From Synanceia verrucosa (Eukaryota; Chordata; Actinopteri; Perciformes; Synanceiidae), in contig CM056559.1 in the NCBI GenBank assembly GCA_029721515.1, forward strand, positions 501,001 to 565,000: a DNA stretch of 64,000 nt, given 5' to 3'. Below the pieces are notes generated by a model. That model had not been told where the DNA came from, ran no database searches, and saw only the letters and a program-made list of their open reading frames with translations. Position numbers and translations under genes: made by a program. Shown here one piece after another: positions 10,954 through 20,051 of the stretch (position 1 is its first letter; every line of letters starts with the position of its first letter).

Positions 10954-11874
10954 ATGATTAATTCCACTCAGGTTTCATATTTCACACTTGTTGCCTACTT
11001 TGACACTGGTCTTTTTAAATCCTTCTGTTTCCTGATTATTCTCAGTTTATTCTTGTTAATTATCTGCTCTAATGTCCTGCTGGTTGCTGTTATCTGTCTG
11101 AACAGAAGCTTACATGAACCTATGTACCTTTTTCTGTGCAGCCTCTTTGTAAATGAACTGTATGGTAGTACAGGCTTGTTTCCATTCCTTCTGGTTCAGA
11201 TCCTCTCTGATGTTCACACTGTTTCTGTTCCACTTTGTTTCCTGCAGATCTTCTGTATTTATTCTTATGTTTGTGTGGAGTTTTTTACCTTAGCTGTCAT
11301 GTCTTATGACAGATATGTGGCTATCTGTTGTCCCCTGCAGTATAACACTCGTATGACTCATAACAGGATTACAGTACTTATTGCTCTAACATGGCTCTAT
11401 GCTTCTGTTGTTTGTATTATTCCAGTAACACTGAGTGCTCCTTTACAGCTGTGTGGGAACATCATCAACAAGGTTTACTGTGATAATTACTCCATAGTTA
11501 AACTGGCCTGTTCTGACACTACTGTCAATAATATTTATGGACTTATTGCCACTTTTCTCACAATTGTATGCCCAGTATCTCTAATCTTTTACTCTTATAT
11601 GAGGATTTTTATTGTCTGTTTTTATGGCTCTAAACAGACCAGACAGAAAGCTGTAAGTACCTGCACACCTCACCTTGCTTCCCTCATAAACTTTTCCTTT
11701 GGGGCTTTCTTTGAAATATTACAGAACAGGTTTAACATGAACAGTTCACCCATAATGCTGCGAATATTTTTATCCTTATACTGGTTGACATGCCAGCCAC
11801 TCTTTAACCCGTTACTGTACGGCCTGAACATGTCGACTATCCGTAACATCTGTAGAAATCTGATTCATTTTTGA
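10954..11874 (+). CDS. Olfactory receptor, intact, 306 aa (teleost delta-like)
   Basis: Seven-transmembrane odorant receptor. The frame is open upstream to 10888, but I chose the Met at 10954 because MINSTQVSYFTLVA matches the paralogue at 17357 and the MVNSTQV start at 9346, whereas the upstream residues match nothing. Landmarks: NST glycosylation site, LHEPMYLFL, MSYDRYVAICCPLQY in TM3, LQLCGNIINKVYCDNY in loop 2, FYSYMRI in TM5, KAVSTCTPHL in TM6 and FNPLLYGL in TM7. The first 100 or so bases are nearly identical to 17357-18301, while TM4 (TWLYASVVCIIPVTL) is distinctive. It lies on plus, head to head with 8423-9346. Confidence 0.95.
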   Translation: MINSTQVSYFTLVAYFDTGLFKSFCFLIILSLFLLIICSNVLLVAVICLNRSLHEPMYLFLCSLFVNELYGSTGLFPFLLVQILSDVHTVSVPLCFLQIFCIYSYVCVEFFTLAVMSYDRYVAICCPLQYNTRMTHNRITVLIALTWLYASVVCIIPVTLSAPLQLCGNIINKVYCDNYSIVKLACSDTTVNNIYGLIATFLTIVCPVSLIFYSYMRIFIVCFYGSKQTRQKAVSTCTPHLASLINFSFGAFFEILQNRFNMNSSPIMLRIFLSLYWLTCQPLFNPLLYGLNMSTIRNICRNLIHF

Positions 11875-12619
11875 TTGCAGACCATTGATGCTCATCCCTG
11901 AGATTTGCTGTTTTGATATGACTTCATTGTGCTCCTCAAATAATATGCATTTTTTAATATAATGGAGAATGTTGTAAATGACAGTGATAATCATAAAGTA
12001 GGGTTTTTGAAGGTGGCTTGCTTCAGATTGAGAAAATGACTTGGAAATGTTCAGTTTAAAGGACACAAAGAATGTTGTTAATCAGTAGGAAGCAAGTTTC
12101 TCAAATCCAGTTTATGTTTATGAATCTTCATTATCTGTCATTGGACACCTTTGAGCTGCAGCTGCTGGCAGATGGCATTTGAGTTTCTTCACAAGTTGAT
12201 GATCGGCTCGTATACGTGTAGCAGGTCATTAGCATTAGCATGCTGTTCCCCGGAGGAGCTAACAAGTGCAGACTGCACTCTGCTGTCTCTCCACAGAGTG
12301 CAGAACCACTGGAATCGGCAATAAATTCCCTTATAGCTGAACCTCTCTGGATTTGTTTTCTTCCAGTTTTAACAGCACTCTTATTTTCTAAAGACATACT
12401 ACAGGTATTTGTGCCAGAGTCAGAATCTGATCTGATAGTGTCTGACTTCTATTTGTTTGGTGTAAATATGTCGACATGGTCAGCAGTCCTGTTTGGTTTT
12501 ACTGAAGATGGAGTGATCCTCACGCAAATTTGGCAGCACTGAAAACATGTCTAAAGAAGGCTTCATCATCCCAGTTAGGAGCATGCACGATACACACTCT
12601 AGATTTGGCTGTTTAGAGT
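11875..12619. other. Spacer, no gene seen
   Basis: Only short open frames without family resemblance. The nearest AATAAA on plus, inside GGCAATAAATTCC near 12320, is rather far from the OR stop. Confidence 0.4.
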
Positions 12620-13120
12620 CACAATCAGATTCAGAAACAAGTTTATTGGCAAGTAAGTTTGCACAAACAAGGAATTTAGCTTGGTATTGTGGTGCATGAC
12701 ATATAAACACATATACATAAACATATAAACATGTAAACATATGTGCAAAGATAAGAACCAAAAGATGATCAAGTAACTAAGAATAAATATGAATGTAAAA
12801 ACTCTAGTTATGTGATAAAAAAGAACAGAGACAAAAAAACAGTGCAGTATGCAGATAAACGGAAAAACAAAAACTGTACAGAAATGCACATTTAGGCCGG
12901 TGGAGGAGGGTGGACCATGGACCTTGTTGATGAGTCCAGCTCCAGGAGGAAGAAACTGTTCTTATGGCCTGGGGTCCTGGTCCTGATGAATCAGTCTCCT
13001 GCTAGAGGGGATGGACTTAATGTCCAGGGTGGGAGGGGTCGGCCACAATCTGTCCTGCAGGTTTCCGGGTCCTGGAGGCCTGCAGGTCCTGGGGGCTTCA
13101 GGGTCCTGGGGGCTTGGAAG
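12620..13120 (-). repeat. Fragments of a fish retroposon in reverse orientation
   Basis: CAGAAACAAGTTTATTGGCA at about 12633 followed by GTGGTGCATGACATAT is the reverse of the retroposon tail seen on plus at 39195-39368. From about 12895 to 13110 there is a GC-rich stretch (GACCTTGTTGATGAGTCCAG, then GGGAGGGGTCGGCCACAATC) of a kind repeated across fish genomes, probably the same element. It has no intact coding sequence, and the family is not assigned. Confidence 0.6.
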
Positions 13121-13438
13121 CAAATGAACTAAATGGAATACAGAGAAGTATTGATAAACAGTGATATTACACAGTAATAAGTAAAAGAACTACACATTTA
13201 TATGTTGTTTCCTGATATCGGTAATATACTGATGTATTAATAATTAGTCCTAAACAAAGCCATTCCTTTGTTTCCTGCTTATTTTTCTTCTGTCAGGGGA
13301 CGGATGATTTTCATGTTGCTTATCGAGAACTAGCGACCTGTTTGAGAAAAGTTTTTTTTTTCTAAAAAGTAGGTGGTTTACACAAAGTTTAGTTCAGATA
13401 ACTTTAGACAGTAAACTTTAGATAAACTTTAGGTAACA

Positions 13439-13482
13439 GTATGTGAAGTTTACTATGTGGTTTACTATGTGAAGCTTATTGA
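13439..13482. repeat. Left remnant of the 14-bp satellite
   Basis: Three or so copies of TATGTGAAGTTTAC-type units lie immediately left of the gypsy LTR. They are the same unit as the long array at 16251-17143 on the other side of the retrotransposon. Confidence 0.8.
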
Positions 13483-13492
13483 CAAGGGTCCA

Positions 13493-14438
13493 TGTCAGGG
13501 AACCCAGATGCACGACTCAAAGGCGGAAATACAGTTCTCAAAAAGGTCTTTATTTGCAGAAAGGGAAAGCAGCAAGGCACGATGTTCCAGCAGGGAGGTG
13601 GAGGACGGCCACACGCCTCCTGGCAGGCGGAGGCGCGCACCAAGGATTCGCGACTCTTGCTACTCTCAACTATAAACCGGGGATAAACAAAAACCACTTT
13701 CAAATTGAAAGGGAAAACCATTTAACAGTACATTAAACCAAAAGGGGAATCTTACTTCCACAGGCTATCAAAATTACGGTTATCAAGTCAATGGGAAAAA
13801 AGGAGGGAAATAACCAAGGGAGCTAGGGCGAGGGAAGCTAACCAAGGGAACTAGTACGTTGGAAGCTAACAGAAAACCGGGGACACCTACAACTCTACGC
13901 TAGAGGAGGGAATTACAAAAACTAGGTAAGTGATACTAAAGAACAAAAAACTACAAGGATCTACTCCGGAGAGGATTCTTCTTGTAAGCTAAGGGGAAAG
14001 CGGGGTATAACAAAAACCAGAAGGGGGAAAACTAAACAGACTAGGATCTACTCCGGAGAGGATTCATCTAGTGGCAAACAAAAACAGAGGCTATCAAAAT
14101 TACAACAAAAATTACCATAAGAGGTCATAGGAGGCTGGAAACTGGCGAAGGCAGAACTCGGGAACGACGAACACACAGACACAGGGAACATGACGATCAC
14201 GCAACGAGACAAGGGAAGACAGGACTATTTATACATGAGGTGATGGGGAACAGGTGGAGACAATTAGGGCGGGGTCAGACAATCACAAAATGCGGGAAAC
14301 AGGAGGAAGGGGAAGTGTGAATCTGAAACGAGAGGGAACATTCAGTTATTTCAAAATAAAACAGGAAATGACAAGACAACATGTATGCACGAAACAAAAA
14401 TGGTTAACTTAACTCAAACAGACAGACGGATCATGACA
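13493..14438 (-). repeat. 3' LTR of the gypsy element
   Basis: Bounded by TGTCA at 13493 and TGACA at 14434-14438 (the canonical TG...CA in inverted form). Inside, on the minus strand, are TATAAATA at 14226-14233 as a possible promoter box and AATAAA at 13549-13554 as a possible poly(A) signal. A run of Gs on the minus strand (CCCCCCC at about 14442) next to the LTR is the polypurine tract. It is about 946 bp long. Confidence 0.8.
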
Positions 14439-14449
14439 ATACCCCCCCT

Positions 14450-15030
14450 CTAGGACCGGCATCCTGACGGGCCAGGGAGCTGGGGTTGGTTTCTATGGAA
14501 GTCAGTGATGAGGAAGGGAGAGATGCCTGTGGCGGAGCTGGGAAGCGTGTTGTGGGCGTACTCTACCCATGTGAGTTTGCTGCTCCAGGAGGACGGGTTT
14601 TGTGACACGAGGCAGCGTAGACAGGTCTCTAACGTCTGGTTGAGTCTCTCGGTTTGGCCGTTAGCCTCCAGATGGTTTCCTGATGTGAGGCTGACCTTGG
14701 CGCCGATGAGGCTGCAGAACTCTTTCCAGAACCGGGATATGAACTGGGGCCCCCGGTCCAAGAGGACGTCTCTGGGAAAACCATGCAAGCGGAAAACATG
14801 ATGCAACATCCCCTCCGCCGTCTCTTTGGCAGAGGGTAGCTTGGGCAATGGAATGAAGTGTGTCATTTTACTGAATCGATCCACCACCGTCAGAACGGTG
14901 GTGTTGACTTTAGAGGGAGGAAGTCCGGTTACAAAGTCCAGTGAAATCTCTGCCCACGGACGGGATGGGATGGGAAGTGGTTGTAATAGGCCCTGGCGAC
15001 GCTGGGATGACGTCTTGCGCACACTGGGCA
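14450..15030 (-). pseudogene. Gypsy integrase catalytic core
   Basis: The minus-strand frame carries SRPWAEISLDFVTGLP (first Asp), LLDRGPQFISRFWKE (second Asp) and the Glu in EANGQTERLN. There are 35 residues between the second Asp and the Glu, so the DD35E triad is preserved. It ends at LPGPSGCRS near 14450, earlier than a full integrase C-terminus. The residues encoded upstream of about 15030 in the same frame are out of register; the matching zinc-binding domain is in another frame. Confidence 0.85.
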
Positions 15031-15384
15031 AGCCTCGATGTATTCCCGGACCATGCTGACCATCTCGGGCCACCAAAAGCACTGCCTGATGAATGCCACC
15101 GTCCTCTTGACCCCCGGATGGCAGGTGAGGAGTGAGGTGTGACCCCAATGGACCACCTGGGGGCGTAACTGGGCGGGCACAAACAGGCGATTGGGCGGGC
15201 ACCACGCAGGTGGTGGGTTCCCACCGTTAGCCTCCTTCACCTCTGATTCTATTTTCCAGGCCACCGCTCCAACCACACAGTCACGTGGAAGGATAGATTC
15301 AGGCTCTCTGGCTACAGGCTCGGGATCGAAGAGGCGGGACAGGGTATCTGGCTTGGTGTTCCGGGACCCCAGCCTGTAAGACAA
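14985..15384 (-). pseudogene. Gypsy RNase H end and integrase zinc-binding domain
   Basis: SRNTKPDTLSRLFDPEP is the typical RNase H/integrase junction (KxADxLSR-like). It is followed by an HHCC zinc finger: the two His in HWGHTSLLTCHPGVK and the two Cys in ACPVCARRHP. The frame then departs from the integrase core near 15000, showing a frameshift between the two domains. Confidence 0.8.
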
Positions 15385-15433
15385 GAAGAAATGGAACCGG
15401 TTAAAAAACAGGGACCACCTGCTCTGGCGAGAA

Positions 15434-16230
15434 TTAAGAGTTTTGGCGTTCTTTAAATATTGCAGGTTCTTGTGGTCTGTCCAAACCAGACCACTCCTCT
15501 AGCCAGTGCCGCCACTCCTCCAGGGCTATTTTGACGGCGAGAAGCTCACGGTCCCCACACACAGGGGGGCACAGGGGTGGACCTTGTTGTCCGAACTGGA
15601 ACGTTGCGATAGACTCCCAAACTGGAGGCATCCACCTCCACGATGAACTGGCGAGTGGGGTCAGGCATGGCGAGGACCGGAGCCGTGGTGAACTGTCTCT
15701 TGAGCTGAGCAAAGGCCTTGTCGGCAGCAGGGGACCATTGGAATACCTGGTGAGGAGAGGTTAGTTTGTGCAGAGGAGCAGCAATGGCGCTAAAGTTACA
15801 GATGAACTGACGATAAAAGTTAGCAAATCCTAAATCCTAATCCTATCCATACTAATTGCTGCACCTTTTTACGGCTATCCGGAACTGGCCACTCTGTGAC
15901 AGCTCTTACTTTAGCCGGGTCCATTTGGATCCTTCCCTGGGCTATGTGGAAGCCCAAGAAGGATACCGACCCGGCAACACTTCTCGGCTTTACAGAACAA
16001 CATGTTTTTCAAGAGACGTGAGAGTACCTGCCTGACGTGCATCTGGTGTGTCTGCAGATCTGGGGAGTAGATCAATATATCATCCAGGTACACATAGACG
16101 AATCTGTCCAGGAAATCTCGAAGCACGTCGTTGACCAGAGTCTGGAACACTGCCGGGTCGTTAGTGAGCCTAAACGGCATCACCAGATACTCGTAATGTC
16201 CGGATGGGGTGTTAAAGCCGGTCTTCCATT
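15434..16230 (-). pseudogene. Gypsy reverse transcriptase and RNase H remnants
   Basis: The 16183-15911 stretch encodes MPFRLTNDPAVFQTLVND and then VYVYLDDILIYS, the RT active-site block with YLDD. The 15712-15434 stretch has CGDRELLAVKIALEEWRHWL, an RNase H block. Between them (15713-15910) the frame is broken, and a short TCCTAAATCCTAATCC duplication occurs near 15830. Sequence coding for RT upstream of the MPFRL block is missing. Confidence 0.8.
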
Positions 16231-16250
16231 CACCCCCCCTCCCGGTGATG

Positions 16251-17143
16251 TATGTGAAGTTTATTATGTGAAGTTTATTATCTGAAGTTTACTATGTGAA
16301 GTTTATTATGTGAAGTTTATTATGTGAAGTTTATTATGTGAAGTTTACTAAGTGAAGTTTATTATGTGAAGTTTATTATGTGAAGTTTACTATGTGAAGT
16401 TTATTATGTGAAGTTTATGATGTGAAGTTTACTATGTGAAGTTTATTATCTGAAGTTTACTATGTGAGGTTTATTATGTGAAGTTTATTATGTGAAGTTT
16501 ACTAAGTGAAGTTTACTATGTGAAGTTTACTATGTGAGGTTTACTATGTGAAGTTTATTATGTGAAGTTTATTATGTGAGGTTTACTATGTGAAGTTTAT
16601 TATGTGAAGTTTATTATGTGAAGTTTATTATGTGAAGTTTACTATGTGAGGTTTATTATGTGAAGTTTACTATGTGAAGTTTATTATGTGAAGTTTATTA
16701 TGTGAAGTTTACTATGTGAAGTTTATTATGTGAAGTTTATTATGTGAAGTTTACTATGTGAAGTTTATTATGTGAAGTTTATTATGTGAAGTTTACTATG
16801 TGAAGTTTATTATGTGAAGTTTACTATGTGAAGTTTATTATGTGAAGTTTATTATGTGAAGTTTATTATGTGAAGTTTACTATGTGAAGTTTATTATGTG
16901 AAGTTTATTATGTGAAGTTTACTATGTGAAGTTTATTATGTGAAGTTTATTATGTGAAGTTTATTATGTGAAGTTTACTATGTGAGGTTTATTATGTGAA
17001 GTTTATTATGTGAAGTTTATTATGTGAAGTTTATTATGTGAGGTTTATTATGTGAAGTTTACTATGTGAGGTTTATTATGTGAAGTTTATTATGTGAAGT
17101 TTATTATGTGAAGTTTACTATGTGAAGTTTACTATGTGAAGTT
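16251..17143. repeat. 14-bp tandem repeat, about 64 copies
   Basis: The unit is GAAGTTTATTATGT with TTA/CTA and AAG/AGG variants, running without interruption for about 893 bp. The right end dissolves into GTTCAGATAATAAACTTT, resembling 13395-13435 on the far side of the gypsy element in inverted form. Confidence 0.95.
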
Positions 17144-17356
17144 CAGATAATAAACTTTACATAATGAGGTCAGTCTGTCATCATGAAAGGGTTAAAAGAG
17201 GAAGACTTGTCTCTCCATGCCATTTACTGTGTTGTTACTGCTGTCTTTATACTGACTTTGACATGGAAGTGCTACTAGTTGGGTATTCATTGGGTCAATG
17301 AATGAACTCTGACTATTATGTTATTATGGCATTATTTGTTTGAAACTGTGTTGATC

Positions 17357-18301
17357 ATGATTAATTCCACTCAGGTTTCATATTTCACACTTGTTGCCTT
17401 CTTTGACACTGGTCTTTTTAAATCCTTCTGTTTCCTGATTATTCTCAGTTTATACTTGTTAATTATCTGCTCTAATGTCCTGCTGGTTGCTGTTATCTGT
17501 CTGAACAGAAGCTTACATGAACCTATGTACCTTTTTCTGTGCAGCCTCTTTGTAAATGAACTGTATGGTAGTACAGGCTTGTTTCCATTCCTTCTGGTTC
17601 AGATCCTCTCTGATATTCACACTGTTTCTGCTCCACTTTGTTTCCTGCAGATCTTCTGTATTTATTCTTATGGAAATATAGAATTTCTAAATCTAGCCGT
17701 CATGTCTTATGACCGATATGTGGCTATCTGTTATCCTCTGCAATATAGCACACATATGACATCTAATAAGGTAATACTACTTATTGCTATTATATGGTTG
17801 CTTATATTTGTTTTAAATTTCTTCACGTTATCTTTGCTCATCCCTTTACAGCTGTGTGGGAACATCATTAACAAGGTTTACTGTGATATCTACTCCGTAG
17901 TTAAACTGGCCTGTTCTGACACTACACTCAATAATATTTATGGACTTATCACCACTTTTTTCTCTGTGTTTTGTCCTCTATTTCTAATTCTTTTCTCTTA
18001 CTTAAAGATCCTTCAAGTGTGTTTTTCTGGCTCTAAACAGACCAGACAGAAAGCTGTCAGTACCTGCACACCTCACCTTGCTTCCCTCATAAACTTTTCC
18101 TTTGGAGCTTGTTTTGAAATATTCCAGAGCAGATTTAATATGAACAGTTTACCCATCATGTTGAGAATAGTCTTATCTTTATATTTCTTAACATGCCCTC
18201 CCCTCTTCAATCCCATAATGTACGGCCTGAAAGTGTCTAAAATCTGTGTCCTGTGTAAAAGTGTGAAGTTCAGGAGGAGGATTAACAGAATCCTCATCTA
18301 A
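17357..18301 (+). CDS. Olfactory receptor, intact, 314 aa (teleost delta-like)
   Basis: Seven-transmembrane odorant receptor. The frame is open back to 17318, but the start at 17357 (MINSTQVSYFTLVAFF) aligns with the paralogue at 10954. Landmarks: NST glycosylation site, LHEPMYLFL, MSYDRYVAICYPLQY in TM3, LQLCGNIINKVYCDIY in loop 2, LFSYLKI in TM5, KAVSTCTPHL in TM6 and FNPIMYGL in TM7. TM4 and loop 2 (IWLLIFVLNFFTLSLLIP) are the most divergent of the set and lack the SAPLQL sequence of the others. The C-terminus is a few residues longer and basic (KFRRRINRILI). It lies 213 bp downstream of the 14-bp array. Confidence 0.95.
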   Translation: MINSTQVSYFTLVAFFDTGLFKSFCFLIILSLYLLIICSNVLLVAVICLNRSLHEPMYLFLCSLFVNELYGSTGLFPFLLVQILSDIHTVSAPLCFLQIFCIYSYGNIEFLNLAVMSYDRYVAICYPLQYSTHMTSNKVILLIAIIWLLIFVLNFFTLSLLIPLQLCGNIINKVYCDIYSVVKLACSDTTLNNIYGLITTFFSVFCPLFLILFSYLKILQVCFSGSKQTRQKAVSTCTPHLASLINFSFGACFEIFQSRFNMNSLPIMLRIVLSLYFLTCPPLFNPIMYGLKVSKICVLCKSVKFRRRINRILI

Positions 18302-19084
18302 CCAACATTATTTTATTTCATTTGATCCTGTTTGGTCTAATCTAGAACATCAGTGAACACAGGAACAAAACATTGTCAGTGCTGGATCTGTGGAGGTCAA
18401 GGGTCAAACCAAAGGAGAGGAGTCAACTTCTGTTCTCTTTGGACTTACAGACTGGGTCCCACCCCTGGTTTCAACCACATCATTGCTTCGTACTTTGCAG
18501 CTTATACTGTTTTTATTTTATTGTTTCTTTTTGCAGTAAGTTGTATCTTTCACCTGAACGTGTGAGTAAAGTTTGAATGTGATGAATTATTTCTTAGGCT
18601 GACTGATGGTTTGTGCTTGTTTGGATAAAACAGGTAAAGTGAAGTAAAGCCTGAAACTGTCCTCTGGTGGCTCAAGAACAAAAGTACAAAACAAACCAGT
18701 GTTTCTGTTTGCATCAGCAACCATGGCGACAGCCCATGATGCAATGCATGATTGTGCTAATTGGCCTGTTAGTGTAGCTGGTGAGAGCCTCCACAGTGCC
18801 CAGTGGGTCCCTGTGGGTCCCCCTGGGCCTGGTCTGGGTCTGGTCTGGATGGAAATAGCTGCTGTTGATGAAGCTCCTCCAGGGCTCATTATCATCTAAT
18901 GATCCAGTAAACAGGACAAGTCCCTGCTGTCCACTCTCTGTCCTCCATAACAAGGACAATTAACAGATCTAGGACCTGGGACTGTATGATGTGTTCGCGC
19001 TCTGGTCCAGCTGTTCAAAGAACAGGACACATTTCAAAGTGTAAAATCATCAGCGCCCTCTGTTGGACAGACTGAAACTATCCA
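18302..19084. other. Spacer, no gene seen
   Basis: Unique-looking sequence without a recognisable gene or repeat. Open frames near 18700-18960 overlap on both strands and have no family signature. Confidence 0.4.
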
Positions 19085-19233
19085 TCCATCCATCTATCTT
19101 CTCCCTCTTATCCTCTCATAGGGTCAGGGGGGCTGGAGTCTATCCCAGCTGTCTTAGGGTGAAAGACAGGGTACACCCTGGACAAGTGTCCAGTTCATCA
19201 CAGGACACATAGAGACAGACAACCACTCACTTA
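19085..19233 (-). mobile_element. 3' part of a tRNA-derived SINE, reversed
   Basis: From the CCATCCATCCAT tail through GGGTCAGGGGGGCTGGAGTC to AGACAGACAACCACTCAC, this is almost identical to the reverse complement of about 19905-20050. The tRNA-like head is absent, so it is a truncated copy. Confidence 0.8.
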
Positions 19234-19689
19234 ACTGATATTAATCCACAACAACCTGTGATTAATCTAATTAAAATGTTTAATCTTTGGGGGGTTGAGT
19301 GGAGCTTCTGTCCATCATCTCTGAGTACCTCTGAGTTATGAGGTCAAAGGTCTGGATTATGAAGCAGTGACATCACACTGACCTCATTGATCTGATATCT
19401 ATCAATACATCATTTAATTGTTGTTTTATTGTTTTCTCCTGTTTGAAGGTCTTGAATGAGATCTGGTTGGCCTGCGGGTATCTGCAGCCAGAGTGGCAGG
19501 AGTTTTATGGTTTTTACATGTTCAACATGCGGACACATTTATTCTATATTTTCATATCAGTCCATGTTATTCGGGCCATAATAGCAGCGCTGCAACAAAG
19601 GATTCTCTTTTTTTATTTTTTTTTTTATCTTCTTTAAGGTGTGGTAGGTTACTGTTTCAAAAGGGTTCTGCAACATTTATCATCAAGTG

Positions 19690-20050
19690 AACAATCAGTG
19701 GTGTAGTGGTTAGCACTGCCGTCTCACAGCAGGAAGGTACCGGGTTCGATTCCCGGCCCGGGGCCTTTCTGTGTGGAGTTTGCATGTTCTCCTCATGTCT
19801 GTGTGGGTTCTCTCTGGTACTCCGGCTTCCTCCCACCATCCAAAAACATGCATGGGGATTAGGTTAACTGGTTAATTTAAATTGACCGTAGGTGTGAATG
19901 TGAGTGTGAGTGGTTGTCTGTCTCTATGTGTCCTGTGATGAACTGGACACTTGTCCAGGGTGTACCCTGTCTTTCACCCTAAGACAGCTGGGATAGGCTC
20001 CAGCCCCCCTGACCCTATGAGAGGAGAAGAAGGAGAAGATGAATGGATGG
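19690..20050 (+). mobile_element. tRNA-derived SINE, apparently full length
   Basis: The tRNA-like head has an A-box-like GTGTAGTGGTTAGCACTG and a B box GGTTCGATTCC at about 19742. It is followed by the conserved body (TGTGTGGAGTTTGCATGTTC), a short variable part and the tail ending GATGAATGGATGG. This design is very abundant in fish genomes. The tail passes straight into the TATAG array. Confidence 0.85.
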
Positions 20051-20051
20051 T

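Larger units (their letters stand above)
13493..16250 (-). mobile_element. Truncated Ty3/gypsy LTR retrotransposon
   Basis: Minus-strand element with its 3' LTR at 13493-14438, a polypurine tract just upstream of it, and remnants of integrase, RNase H and reverse transcriptase to about 16230. Gag, protease, most of RT and the 5' LTR are absent; at 16251 the sequence changes directly into 14-bp satellite. The reading frames are interrupted by several shifts, so the copy is dead. The order RT, RNase H, integrase (in the element's direction) is that of Ty3/gypsy rather than Ty1/copia. Confidence 0.9.

Noticed and set aside
12131..12542. Possible exon or gene fragment in overlapping 88-100 codon frames
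   Set aside because: No recognisable motif, no splice context, and frames overlap on both strands.
13493..16250. Endogenous retrovirus with an envelope gene
   Set aside because: No envelope-like sequence between integrase and LTR (the integrase ends within about 12 bases of the LTR), and the domain motifs are those of Ty3/gypsy elements.
19690..19765. Functional tRNA gene
   Set aside because: The A- and B-box sequence is the head of a SINE; it continues into the SINE body without a tRNA 3' end or terminator.
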